DNA of 64,000 bases. Source: Helianthus annuus (lineage: Eukaryota > Streptophyta > Magnoliopsida > Asterales > Asteraceae). Positions 11,140 through 22,605 of this stretch are shown piece after piece. Positions within the stretch are counted from its first letter, which is position 1, and the number at the start of each line of letters is the position of its first letter. A model generated the notes under the pieces. It was not told where the DNA came from. It worked only from the letters and a program-made list of their open reading frames with translations, and searched no databases. A program made the position numbers and the translations under genes. The stretch is from positions 106,096,382 to 106,160,381 of the forward strand of contig NC_035435.2 in assembly GCF_002127325.2 (NCBI RefSeq). Reading direction: 5' to 3'.

Positions 11140-13300
11140 CAGTTATTTTAACATGTTTGGTCAAATAAAGTCGAATCGAGTTTAGTTGATCAATGCTAGG
11201 GATGAGCACGGTATCCGTTATGTACCGAAACTACCGGTACCGAAAAACAGGAAAAGTGGGTACCGGTTTTTACCGGTGTTTTACCCGTAAATACTGGTAC
11301 CGAAAAACGGGGAAAGTGGGTACCGGTACCGAATATACCCGGTACCAAATGCTCATCTCTAATCAATGCAAACACCTATTTAACATATTAAATTTATTTA
11401 TTTTATTATTTTGAACCCGTATAGACTTTATACAAAACTTTATTTTAATATTTGAACTATATTACGAAATTAATTGTATAGTTTGGTCAAATAAAGTTGA
11501 ATTGAACCTAGTTGATCAATGCAAACTCCCATTTAAAACGTTAAAGTTTTTCATACAAACTTATTATAACATGTTTCGTCAAATAGAGTCGAATCGAATT
11601 TAGTTGATCAATACAAACTCTCATTTAACATGTTAAGTTTATTTATTTTAATATTTTGAGCTCACATAAACTCTACACAAAACTTTACTCTAATATTTTG
11701 AACTCTAATTAGAAATTCAATATATAGTTTGCTTGAATAAAGTTGAATTGAACCTAGACGATTAATGCAAACTCTCATTTAATATGTAAAAGTTTATCGT
11801 ATAAAACTTATTTAAACATGTTTAGTCAAATAAAGTCGAATCGAGTTTAGTTGGTCAATACAAACGCTCATTTAACATTTTAAATTTATCTATTTTAATA
11901 TTTTGAGAGCGCATAGACTCTATACAAAACTTTATTTTAATATTTTGAACTTTAATACGAAATTAATTACATTTTTGGTATTCTTCGTTGAACCCAACCC
12001 TCGTGCACCATTTAAAAAAATAATCAGAATTTTGGCATATAAAGATGTGTTGAAGCTATTTTAATAAAAAAATCATTTTTTTGTAAAAAAAAATTATTTG
12101 TTACCTTTTTAAAGTGCTTTTCTAAACATGTTTTTAATATATTTAACATATTAAATGAATGGTTTTTCGGTTCACCGCATTACCCTCATTCATTATTTAA
12201 TTTGTTTTTATTTTTATTTTTTTGAAGTTTTAATATATGAAGATGTGTTGAAATCATTCTAATAAAAAAAAATTTGCAAAAAAAGTTGTTACCTTTGTTA
12301 AAGTGTTTTTAAGCATGTTTTTACTTTTTAGTTTTTTGTTTATTTTTAATTAAAAAGGTTTCTATGCAAAAGATCGGAAATTTAAAAAAACATAATTTTT
12401 TAACATGTTAAATGAATTTTTTAATGATATATTTAACATGTAAAATGAATGATTTCTCGATTCTCACATTTTTTTGGTGTTCTCCATGTATTCAAACCTT
12501 CGTTCACAATTTTAAAAAACATTTTTTTCAAATTTTTTTCAATTTTTTTTTAAACATTTTTGCATATTAAGATGTGAAAAAAAATTTGTTACATGTTTTA
12601 AAGTATTTTTTAACCATAATTTTAGTTTTTAATTTTTGGAGGGTTTTGCATGTATTTACATGAAAAAGGGCCGGAAATTAATAAAATGAATTTTCTATGA
12701 CATATTTATCATGTTCAAGAGCTGGTTTCGTGGTTCCCACATTTTTGGTGCCCCCCCCCCCCCCCAACCCAAGTTCACTATTTTAGAAAAAAAAATTGCA
12801 TATAAGAATGTGTTGAAGCCATTCTAATAAAAAACATTTTTGTAAAAAGTAATTCATTACCGTTTTTGAAGTGTTTTTTAGGCATGTTTTTATTATTTAT
12901 TTTTTTGTTAAAAAGGTTTTGATAGTATTTATATGCAAAAGAGCCAAAAATTAAAAAAAAATAATAATTTGAACATATTAAATTAATTTTATATGATATA
13001 TTTAACATGTTTGGTCAAAAAAGTCGAATTGTGTTTAATTGATTTATAAAAAACTCATTTAACATGTTAAATTTATTTGTTTTAATATTTTGAGCTCGCA
13101 TAGACTCCACACAAAACTTATTTTAATATTTTGAACTCTTATCCGAAATTTAATACATAATTTGTTGAAATAAAATTGAATTGAACCTAATTGATTAATG
13201 TAAACTCTCGTTTAACATGTTAAAAGTTTTTATACAAAACTTATTTAAACATGTTTGGTCAAACTCATGGTATATCTTCTATGCGAAGAACTATGTGGTT
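11140..13300 (+). repeat. A/T-rich tandem array, about 248 bp period
   Basis: Blocks such as TTTGGTCAAATAAAGTCGAA, TTGATCAATGCAAACTC and TTTAACATGTTAAATTTATT recur at about 11157, 11481, 11573, 11731, 11820, 13009, 13160 and 13251. The alternating spacing of about 92 and 156 bp gives a higher-order unit near 248 bp. A related diverged unit (TTTTAAGCATGTTTTT, TGCAAAAG) fills 12000-12990. Another copy of the motif stands alone at about 17261. A 14-base C-run lies near 12752. Confidence 0.7.
11197..11361. mobile_element. hAT-type MITE, TAGGGATGAGC family (copy 1)
   Basis: 165 bp with ends TAGGGATGAGCA and TGCTCATCTCTA and an exact 8 bp duplication ATCAATGC (11189-11196 and 11362-11369). The interior is rich in GGTACCGG-like palindromes. 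It inserted into a unit of the tandem array. A second family member lies at 58640-58870. Confidence 0.85.
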
Positions 13301-13917
13301 TTCGTAGAAAACTATTTAAAACATGTTCTGAAAAATTTAAAAACTTGAACCTAGTTTTTAATAAAACTATTAAATAAGAGAGACAATATTTAAGATATAA
13401 AGGTTAAACGAGTGATGTACATGTTACATGAATAAGTAATGGGTTGTGTTTGGGTATAGCGATTCAACCTGACAACCTGACATGATCGATACCCCGACTG
13501 AAAATCATAAGTACATTTAATAAAAAAGAATTACATTATGAATCTACCATTAGTGAACCAATTAGAGAACATATCCCCAGGTATACTAATATATTTGATT
13601 GCCCATAACACAGTTCAAAATACATCACGAGAGCTGCTACTAATGACAAGGTAGCTACTATTTGATATACTCATCTGTTGCTGCCTCTTAACTTAAGCCA
13701 CAAGGTTGGGTCCGTCTCATCCAACTCCATATCACACCGTTTATCAACTGCATTAAATGAAAATCTAACCTTTTTAAAGGGTGCATATATCAACCAATTC
13801 TGATTTCAGGAACTAGGATATGACACCTGGATTGAACCGAAAAGAGTGCTTTTAAATGGTGCATATATCAACTGAAGTGCTTTGTTCTAGACCGAACGTA
13901 ACAGGCACGCTGCTCAG
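13301..13917. other. Spacer, no gene recognised
   Basis: A/T-rich. The block GGTGCATATATCAAC occurs twice (about 13780 and 13858). Confidence 0.3.
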
Positions 13918-14309
13918 AAGCTTGAGAGCTACTCGATATCCGGCTTGGTTAAAAGCTTGAAACGGCTGAGCTTTAGCGAGCCCGAGCCCGAGCCTGAAAT
14001 ACAAAGCTCGTTTAGGCTCGCGCGCCTAAACGAGCCCAAACACCATTTTATTTTTTATATACAATATAATAATAATAATAAAAATAATAATAATAATAGT
14101 GATGATCACATTGGCGAGCCGAACTTTTAACTTTGAGGTTGTTCCCAAAATAGCTCGATCCGAGCTCGAGCTTTGGGTTTTACTCGCGAGCCGAGCTCGA
14201 GCTCAAATAAGTAGGCTCGAACCGAGCCGAGCTCGAGATTCATAAAAACATGACAAGCCGAACTCGAGCTCAGTCGAGTTCGGCCTTCGCCCGGCTCGTT
14301 TACACCCCA
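13918..14309. mobile_element. GAGCTCGAGC-rich MITE-like element
   Basis: G/C-rich island in A/T-rich DNA made of CGAGC / GCTCG words. The right end reads GGCTCGTTTACACCCC, the inverted form of the GGGGTGTAAACGAGCC terminus common in plant hAT-like MITEs. The left end is degraded and no duplication was found. It contains an (AAT)n run at about 14069-14099. Confidence 0.6.
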
Positions 14310-14339
14310 ACTGGTGGCTTGAGCTTCTTGGGCCGCCTT

Positions 14340-15840
14340 TTGTTTTGTTTTCGTTTCTACCTCTACTTCAAATAAACTGTTTTTTATTTAAAAAATTCGG
14401 AGCTTTTATATATAAAGATATGTAGAAGCCATTGTACTAAAAAAACATTTTTGTAATTTTTTTTACCTTTTATGTTATTGTGTTTTTAAGCATTTTTTGA
14501 TTTTTTTTAATTAAAAGGGCTTCTAGATATATTTATACGCAAAAGCTTTGAATTTTCTTTTTGGAAAAATTAATTGTTAACATGATAAATTAAATTTTTA
14601 TAATATATTTCATAAAATAAATACATGGTTCCCTGGTTTTGTAATTTTTTTACGTTTTATTTAATTGTTTTTAAGCGCTTTTTTGAAATTTTATAAGCTT
14701 TTTACTTTCTTTTTTTAATAAAAAGGCTTCTAGATGTATTATATGTAAAAGCACCAAAACGTTTTTTTGAAAAAAATGATTTTTAACATGTTAAATTTAT
14801 TTTTATAATTTATTTAATATGTTAAATACATGGTTCCCCAGTTTGTAAATTTTTTTTAATATGTATAATCTATTTTTTATAATATATTTAACATGTTATA
14901 TATATGGTTCTTAATTTGTAATTTTTTTTCACCTTTTATCAAATGTTTTTAAGAAATTTTTTATTTTTGAATTTTTTTTTATTAAAAAGGCTTCTAGATG
15001 TATTTATTCCAAAACTTTTTTTAGAATATATTTTAACATGTTCAATTAAATTTTTATAAAATATTTTAACATGTTAAATTAAATTTTTATAAAATATTTT
15101 AACATGTTAAATTAAATTTTTAGAGTTAATTACATAGTTAGTCCCTGTGGTTTGCACAAAATAACATACTTAGGTACTATTAGTTTAAAATCACCTTCTA
15201 AGGTATTAACTTTTCATTTTGTAACGTTTGGAGGTAATAACTTCTAGGGTATTAAGATAGTTAGTCCCTGTGGTTTGCACAAAATAACATACTTAGGTAC
15301 TAATAGAATGTGATTTTAAACCTACAAATAACGTTAATACCTCCAAACGTTACAAAATGAAAAGTTAATACCTTAGAATGTGATTTTAAACTATTAGTAC
15401 CTAAGTATGTTGCTTTGTGCAAACCACAGGGACTAACTATGTAATTAACTCAAATTTTTATAAAAAACAATTTTAGAAATTTTTTATTTTTGAATTTTTT
15501 TATTAAACAGACTTCTAGATGTATTTATTCCAAAACTTTTTTTAGAATATATTTGGTTCAAGTAACATGTTAAATCTATTTTTTATAATATATTTAACAT
15601 GTTAAATCTATTTTTATAATATATTTAACATGTTAAATATATGGTTCTCAATTTGTAATTTTTTTTACCTTTTATCAACTGTTTTTAAGAAATTTTTTAT
15701 TTTTGAATTTTTTTATTAAAAAGGCTTCTAGATGTATTTATTCCAAAACTTTTTTTAGAAAATTAATTTTTAACATGTTAATTGTTAAATTGAATTTTTA
15801 TAATATATAATATGTTAAATACATGTTCCCCACTTTTTCC
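14340..15840 (+). repeat. A/T-rich tandem array, about 210-260 bp period
   Basis: The block AAGGCTTCTAGATGTATTTA recurs at about 14518, 14725, 14988, 15508 and 15723, with TTTAACATGTTAAAT and TGGTTCCC blocks between. The 520 bp step contains the MITE at 15123-15451. It shares words with the array at 11140-13300, so both are probably one expanded repeat family. Confidence 0.7.
15123..15451. mobile_element. Mutator-type MITE, long inverted repeats
   Basis: 329 bp with ends GAGTTAATTACATAGTTAGT and its complement, and a 9 bp direct repeat AAATTTTTA on both sides (15114-15122 and 15452-15460). The 9 bp duplication fits Mutator-like elements, but the same word is frequent in the surrounding array. 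The left half contains an internal second copy of AGTTAGTCCCTGTGGTTTGC. Confidence 0.7.
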
Positions 15841-16419
15841 AAGGCTATCCGTTGAACCCACCCCTACACAATATAATAAATTAGACGGATAAACACGAAT
15901 TTTTATAAAGCATTGTCGATGGGTTTGAAGCTCTACGAGATGAATAGTCCAAGCTTAGGCACGACGACAGAAGAGGGAAGGGGTTCGAATACAAGTTTAG
16001 AGAGGCTACAAGCTTATTCACATACCTATAGTGGAAACTATGTCGAATCTACATAACAGGTCTAACTATAGTTTGGTACCCCTTGCCCTGGAGTCAAAGT
16101 TAAAATACTCACTTGGACATAATAAAACTACAGTGCTTATGCCTGAGGACTTGCCATATAACCTCATTGTTCTTGATTTTGTAATGACTTTAGAATTCAC
16201 CCGTAAAGAAAGCCAAGATCTGAGTATGAAAACAGATATACCTGGCATTTGCACAAACTATTAGAGCCTAAAATAAATATCTCATATTGAAAATGTGTTC
16301 TTATCAATAAAAACATAAGAAAAGAATAGTAGAAAGTACTTCCCTATTAATTCCAGCATCAACAAATCTATCTAAAAGAAAAATAAAAGTTATGTGTTGC
16401 TTGAGTAATAAGAACTTAC

Positions 16420-16565
16420 AGTGGGAGACCATATAAGTTGATGTTGCTTCAAAGTGGTACTGATACTTAGTGCAGAAATTACACATGTATGATGCTTATA
16501 TGAAAGACGCCCAACCCATGTGAGTTCTTTCTCATGAAGAATCACCAACACCTGTTCAATATAAC
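16420..16565 (-). pseudogene. CPSF160: Captured exon of CPSF160 (cleavage/polyadenylation factor subunit 1)
   Basis: Read on the minus strand, an open 146 nt exon is bounded by an AG acceptor (16566-16567) and a GTAAGT donor (16414-16419). It encodes VLVILHEKELTWVGRL, then HHTCVISALSISTTLKQH and LIWSP. This matches, from memory, the CPSF160 region just before NLPHDAYKLLAVPSP in plants. CPSF160 is a large beta-propeller subunit that helps recognise the poly(A) signal. No other exon of that gene was recognised nearby, so this is a transduplicated fragment rather than a functional gene. Confidence 0.7.
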
Positions 16566-16887
16566 CTATAAACTCAATGTTATCAAACTCATAACTCACC
16601 AAGAAACAAAAAAATTGAACATTAATCCAAACACATGCTCTTCAAATAACATGAATCAGGCGAAGTTAGTTATTAAAAAAACTCATCCTGCAGGACCAAC
16701 ATCTTAACTAGGACTTAGAAGACTGAAAAGAGTTCATACATGTTTAAAAAATTGAACATTCACAAAGATGAACTACAACCAAAAAATTGAAATTACCAGA
16801 AACTGAACCGAAACGAGTTCATACATGTTTAAAAAATTATGACATGTAAAAATGACATCGCCTGATTTTTTTCTCATCCTTCGATTT

Positions 16888-17088
16888 TTACGTATAAAAC
16901 GAGCATCGCCATATTTTATTCTTGTCTTTAACACTAATAGGGTCTGTGTTAGATAGTTTTTTTATGCCTGCAATTCTATTAAGCTCTACAATATCCTCTG
17001 GAGTAGTCATGGCTACCAATAAAATTGCTTTTATTCTGAACCACATGTTCAATAGCTCCATCATGTTCTCATAGTTAAAGTTTTGCAA
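16888..17088 (-). pseudogene. Unrecognised coding-like fragment
   Basis: The minus-strand ORF includes ATTPEDIVELNRIAGI-like sequence (TTPEDIVELNRIAGIKKL) and SNTDPISVKDKNK, which looks like genuine protein. The family is not recognised. It may be another captured exon near the CPSF160 exon, and a shared origin cannot be shown. Confidence 0.3.
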
Positions 17089-17329
17089 CCAAACTTCATG
17101 AATGGAAACTTTACTGTCAATAAAATTACCTCATTGCCGTTCAAAAAATAAAATAAATTACCACATTAATGTTGCTTGTTCCATAGTTGAAACTTCATTC
17201 AAAGGAAATATCAAAGTGAACGACTGATCCTTTTCATGAACTCAAATCCGAAATTCTTTGTTCAAATAAAGTCGAATCTACTTGATCAATGCAATCTCTC
17301 ATTTAACATGTTAAATTTATTTAGATTAA

Positions 17330-17700
17330 CACTAAACCTTCGGAGTCGTCAACTTCGGGGCTATCTTCCTCATCACCACAACTGTTGGATCCGGCTGCAA
17401 CTGCTACGGCTTCAATTGCTCATCGTTTCTGCTCCTAAACAACAAGCATCCGATGACGGTGGAGACGTAGCTACAGGAGACGATGGCGGAGTTTGAAACT
17501 ACTCGATTTAGATGGCGGTGGTGTGAGTGATGGAGAAGGAGGCGGTGAAGAGAGATTCAAACTTGAAACAAACGACAACGACGGTGATGTCAACCACCTC
17601 CACTGCTTCCGTCGGAAACACGGTGGAGGATGACCGGAAGGATTAGAGGCAGCGGTGGCTCAGATTGAGAGGAGCGGAAAGGAAGATAACAACATGTTGC
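17330..17700. other. G/C-richer block, possibly captured first exon
   Basis: Composition jumps from A/T-rich to mixed, with CGG/GGAGACG-rich sequence like a plant 5' exon or UTR. No ORF of convincing length is seen on either strand. Confidence 0.25.
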
Positions 17701-17784
17701 AAAGGTAGTAATTCTGAATAAAACAACATACTAATATAAATACTATCTTCTAGGCTGGAGCGAACTAGTTTTAATTGAAAACTC

Positions 17785-17965
17785 CGCCTTGTTGTTGCCA
17801 GCTTTCCACAACCACCCATCTTTATCGTCCTTCAAAACTTGCTGCCCCAACATAGACAGAAGTTGTTACCACTCGTCTCTTTCAGCTGGCGACTGCAAAC
17901 AACAGCTTGAACCTGTCCTTAAGAGGCTCATCCCTTGTCCAGTCAATTATACATTTAAAGACCAA
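17785..17965 (-). pseudogene. Possible LINE (non-LTR retrotransposon) remnant
   Basis: The minus strand gives DEPLKDRFKLLFAVAS and, in another frame, GQQVLKDDKDGWLWKAGN. These resemble the region after the RT domain in plant LINE-1 type proteins. It is short and frameshifted. Confidence 0.35.
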
Positions 17966-19256
17966 ATTTGAAACAAGATTCCATACAATATCTAGAAATA
18001 AGAATCATAAGTGTCAGATTGTGTTTTTCAATTAAAAAATTTAATTGCAACATTGCACAAAACTCAAAATGTTACCTCCAGCTTTATAAATGGTTTCATT
18101 ATAAGAAATGGTTTATTTTCAAGACAAGTATATGAGTGATATGGTGACAAGATTCACATATCATATTACGATCTATGATTCAAAATATACACATAAATTT
18201 AACTATTTCAGTAAACAAGCTATTCCAATACAATATATAAATTCTGAACATGATCACTTCAGCAATTAAATACAAGGTAAACGAGTCAAACCTTTGCATT
18301 CAAATGATTCTTGTTGCTTCTTTTCCAGCTCAACAACGCCTCCACCATTGTAACCATTCATCTTGTGACTTGAAAAGCTAGATTTTACATGTTAAATTGT
18401 AGTTAATTATACATGTAAAGGAGCCTAGCTATTAAATGATTTACTGATTATCATTTACAAAATTGTTAGAAAAGTTAGATTTTAGATGGTAAATGATTTT
18501 CTGATTATCATTTGCATGTAAGACATAACACAAAACCTAGAATTGCTATTTATTTTGAAGTTTTTTTCATTAATTTTTCATGTTTGAATTTGAATAAGTA
18601 TTATACAAATGTTTAAAAGATAGTTCAAATAAGTTTAACATGTTAAATTAAAAGTGTTTTGATTAAAAACATTGCAAATGACATAAACTGTCTGCATTTT
18701 TGCAAACAACAAGAAACAAAGGTCACAAGAATGATGTATTATACCTGCTAATCCAGTAAATCAACATGGCGGTTGCTCGTTCCATCTTCGTTACACTCAT
18801 CTGGTAACCTAATTCACATCTTTCACTTCCTTTTCACTCTCACTTCCTCCAAACCCTAACGTTTTGTATTTCTAAACCTTAGGACATTAGGAATTACATC
18901 AGAATGGGAACAAACAGTTTGTCTCCGTCTTTAATTGCTTCCAAATCAGAAATCCTTATAGAATTGGCAACGGTGAGAATTGACGGTTTAGGGTGGTGGT
19001 AGTGGTTTACGGCAGCCAGAGATATGATTATTGTTGTTATGATTCCTACTGTGACGGAGATTCCGAGCTCCGGCGTTGACGAGTGATTCTCTGGAGGAGC
19101 TCCGCCGTGGTTCTACAAACAGAACCCTAGATCTCTAAGGGATGAAAACTTTTCTTGTATTCCAGAAATACCCCTCTGCGTTTTTTCCTTTAGTTTTTAG
19201 CTTAAAAAGTTAGATTCAATCTCAGCCTTTAAAACTTTAAATCCAAGGGCTCTTAG
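17966..19256. other. Rest of the 10 kb element, exon-like scraps
   Basis: Mostly A/T-rich. About 18280-18365 on the minus strand reads MNGYNGGGVVELEKKQQ and ends at a possible donor. About 18767-18805 on the plus strand reads MAVARSIFVTLI before a GTAAC. About 18900-19140 looks like a 5' UTR (ACCCTAGATCTC). None of these is recognised. Confidence 0.25.
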
Positions 19257-19304
19257 GTAGGTTCCCCTGTTCCCCACTTTTTTAGTGTTCCCCAATGAAC
19301 CTCA

Positions 19305-19306
<2 letters not shown>

Positions 19307-19368
<62 letters not shown>
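19307..19368. repeat. (AT)n microsatellite, right flank of the 10 kb element
   Basis: About 62 bp of AT dinucleotide directly follows the inverted end at about 19304. Confidence 0.95.
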
Positions 19369-19371
<3 letters not shown>

Positions 19372-21499
19372 TGAGATGGATTTGGGCCATGTGGCATGTG
19401 ATTTTGAAGCTTTTTGATGATGTGGCAACCTATGGTGGTGTTTTGTGAGTTTAGAGAGAATCCATTCTCAAATTCTCAATACGCAAACAAAAACACATTG
19501 GACGCGGGATCCGAATAAACTCCGGGTCGGATCAGTTTGATTTTTGATCGCTTTCTTCCTTCACACAATTCGATCAGATCTCCTTCGTCTCTATCATCAC
19601 CCTCCAAACCCTAGCGGCGCATATATCATCTTCAGCAAATCGACACATGTTCTTCAGCAAATCGAACCGATGGTGATTCTCATGTTACCTTTTCACCACC
19701 GATTCTATAGGTTTAAGGTCTCAATCGAAACCCTAATGTTTTCTATTTTTAAATAAGTTCTGTTTTTAGATTTGACGACTCTTTTTATTGTTTCAATGAA
19801 CAGTTATTTTTCTTCGGTATTTAATTTTGAATCTCGCCTCCTGTTCTTTAGGTTAAGTCATGTACGATCCATGTATTCAAGCATCAGGTAAGAACTTTTT
19901 TTCCGGACTGTTAATCCTTTTCGTTATGTATTGTATCACTGCTTTTGTTAATCGGTTAGACGATAGAATTCTCTAGCCACCGCCCCAGCAATCAGGCTAG
20001 AGTTCCAACAAGTTGATCTAGAGCCAGTTTTGTTAACAGGTCTGTGTTTTTTTCTTTCTTTTTATGGTTGATTCTCCATTATGGTTGCCGTTGATTCTTC
20101 TATTTTTCTTTGCGATGTAGGCTGCTGTTTCGTCTATTTTAGGCTTTTGGGTTGAATTGTTGCTATATACCTTTTACTAAAACCATCATTTGTGTGGGTT
20201 TATGTATGAAAGTTATTTTTCCAATACACAGATGTTAGTTTAGGTCAAATGTAGGATGTTGTGTACAGATGTTATTCATTTGATTAGATTTGGTGTTCAA
20301 TTTTTTTTTTTTTAATTTTTCTATGTTTAGGAGCATGGATAAACGTAAGTATTTGATCACTTTGAAATTGGGAAATTACATGGATTTTGGTAATCTTTCT
20401 TTCTTTTGGTATAAATTGTCTAAACTAGGGTTAGACCCAAGTGCTCCGAACTGGATTAAGTAGGTACGGGAAACTCTCGATTTTGTTATTTATCACGGTC
20501 TTTTGGTTTGGTTACAGTGTACAGTTTTCGGTTTTTCTTATGTTGTTATCTATCTGCATCCTATATGTTAGATTTAGGTTAATGTACGTATTTGATCGAT
20601 AAATCATATTTGACACATGCTATGTGCTTCTTTAAGCGATTTGTTATAATGAATCTTCAACTAGATTTAGTGGTTCTTTTGTTAAATAGAAACCCTAAAC
20701 TTTTATGGATTGTTTCTCTATTATTTTTATTTTTTAAGTTATCGACTTTATTTGTTTTTATCAATATGATGTTGACATGAATCACTTTAAACAACACATT
20801 ATTCATGTAATATTCATGTTTTTCAGTTGAATCGTTGTGTATATTGTTGAACTTATCAAATTTGATTAAAGCCTAATGTAGTAAAGATTATGTACAGATT
20901 GTTAATTTTTGTATTATGTATTCTCTTAATTTGTTAAGTTGTATTTTGTGATTATTCCATCAATGATATTTAGCCTAATAATGCATTATCATGTATTGTA
21001 TTAGTTCGTTGATTGTTATTTTGTGATTATGCCATGAATAATATTCATTATAATAATTCATTAATATGTATAGTCTGCATTTGTTAACAGTAATGGTTCC
21101 TGGATTTGTCAATATTATTTTGGACGCTTAAAAGTCTTACCTGGTTAACGGTAGAAGCTTTGTCGTTTTTATGCTCATCGGTAGTAGACACGTGTTATGT
21201 GGCTTCGTATTATTATTATTATTTTACGACGTTCTTTGTCTTTCTTGTCCCGGTAGTATTGGTTTTGTGCTCATCAGAGTTGTGCGCGTTTCCTCCTGTG
21301 TTTCACATTGTCTTATGCTGGTACGTATTTTTGGCAATCCGTCGACAACGCTGGTCTTTAAAGTGAAAATTTATGGTTGGCCATAAATCTCATATATATC
21401 TGTTGTACAATTATCAAGTCTTCAATTTCATACGTGTATTCAGTTTTTTATTCGATTGTATTTTTTTCCCTACAATTTATAGAACACGGTTAATGTGTT
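19369..21499 (+). mobile_element. Left part of a probable gene-capturing Helitron
   Basis: After the (AT)n tract the sequence (GTGAGATGGATTTGGGCCAT then GTGGCATGTG) resembles the beginning of plant Helitrons. It continues through 5'-UTR-like DNA (AAACCCTAGCGGCGC near 19610) and exon-like scraps followed by GTAAG donors (about 19892, 20346). No protein is recognised here. It is joined to 54616-57707 once the Tekay element is removed, and a Helitron-like 3' end lies at 57707. The exact 5' end is not determined. Confidence 0.4.
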
Positions 21500-22000
21500 T
21501 GTGACAACCCTCACAATTACAGGTATCCGTACAATAAATTAATTTTAATTATGTGCTTAATGACTGTGTTTGATTACAACTGACAACTTGAACTGCTTTA
21601 TGAATTATGCATCATACATACATATGCATCATATTGCATACAGTCACTCCATTTATTTCACACAAACATTAGTGACATACTTGAGGCACAAAGCACAGTT
21701 AGCACACTAAACGGATAATTCAGAAATATGCTGTCAATGCCAGCAGTAGACAGACAATGTTCTGAGACCCAGTATGGGCCAGGAATAAGGTACTACACTA
21801 GTATGGAGTGTAGAGAAGTGAGGACCATAAACTGCGTCACTAGGTGATAGTTAAAGTGCCGAGAAGTGCCTAAAACACACTTTAAATGTAGAATTCTGCG
21901 TTTATTTAAATAATTCAGCACTAAAACACACTAGTAAAGTGCAAAAATATGGCAGAATAGTCATGTATACTTTCCTAAGTGCTGGGGATCACTTGTGTTA

Positions 22001-22093
<93 letters not shown>

Positions 22094-22096
<3 letters not shown>

Positions 22097-22447
22097 AGCC
22101 GCTAGAATGAAAACCAACTTGAGTTGTAAGAACCGCGAGAACTACACCCCACGGAACGCCGTTCGCCATGATTTTTTTTACAAGTAGATGTGTATATTAT
22201 AAACACATCCGTAACAAATCATGGCGAACGGCGCTCCGTGGGGTGTAGTTTTTTACACCACAAGTTTGGTGAAAAAAAAAAAGAAAAAAGAACTACACCC
22301 CACGGAGCGCCGTTCGCCATGATTTTTTACGGCTGTGTTTATAATACACACATCTACTTGTAAAAAAAATCATGGCGAACGGCGCTCCGTGGGGTGTAGT
22401 TCTCGCGGTTCTTACAACTCGGGGTGGTTTTCATTCTAGCAGCCCCC

Positions 22448-22448
<1 letters not shown>
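22094..22448. mobile_element. Palindromic MITE inside (AT)n (Micron-like)
   Basis: About 355 bp with inverted ends GCTAGAATGAAAACCA and TGGTTTTCATTCTAGC. Four copies of an approximately 40 bp block (AACTACACCCCACGGARCGC then CGTTCGCCATGATTTTT) alternate in orientation, giving a nested palindrome. It is flanked by about 90 bp and 62 bp of (AT)n. The other LTR at 42597-42611 lacks it and has only about 14 bp of AT, so it is an empty-site control. Confidence 0.85.
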
Positions 22449-22511
<63 letters not shown>

Positions 22512-22581
22512 ACACTTTAAGGAATAATTAAGCACTTTAACGGAACAGTATCTAACTGGATAACCGGACATCACCCGGGAC

Positions 22582-22605
22582 TTAGTAATATGATTTAACA
22601 AGAAT
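22582..22605 (+). other. Templated filler at a deletion in the 5' LTR
   Basis: The 24 bases from TTAGTAATATGATTTAACAA (plus GAAT) copy 22674-22697, about 92 bp downstream. They occupy the place of about 738 bp that the 3' LTR retains. Confidence 0.75.

Larger units (their letters stand above)
9094..19308. mobile_element. Candidate large TIR element of about 10 kb, flanked by (AT)n
   Basis: The left end (9099-9146) contains TTCATTGGGGAACACTAAAA, followed by AAGTGGGGAACC and AGGGAACAGGGG. The right end (19257-19304) is its inverted complement with a few changes. Both sides are directly bordered by (AT)n tracts. The body holds a minisatellite, several MITEs, A/T-rich tandem repeats and gene fragments, mainly on the minus strand. 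No transposase was recognised, so the superfamily is unknown. Two separate MITE-like ends facing each other is the main alternative. Confidence 0.55.

Noticed and set aside
18840..18860. Telomere-like AAACCCTAA words (also near 19600 and 23670)
   Set aside because: Single occurrences, typical of plant 5' UTRs and intergenic DNA, never in tandem.
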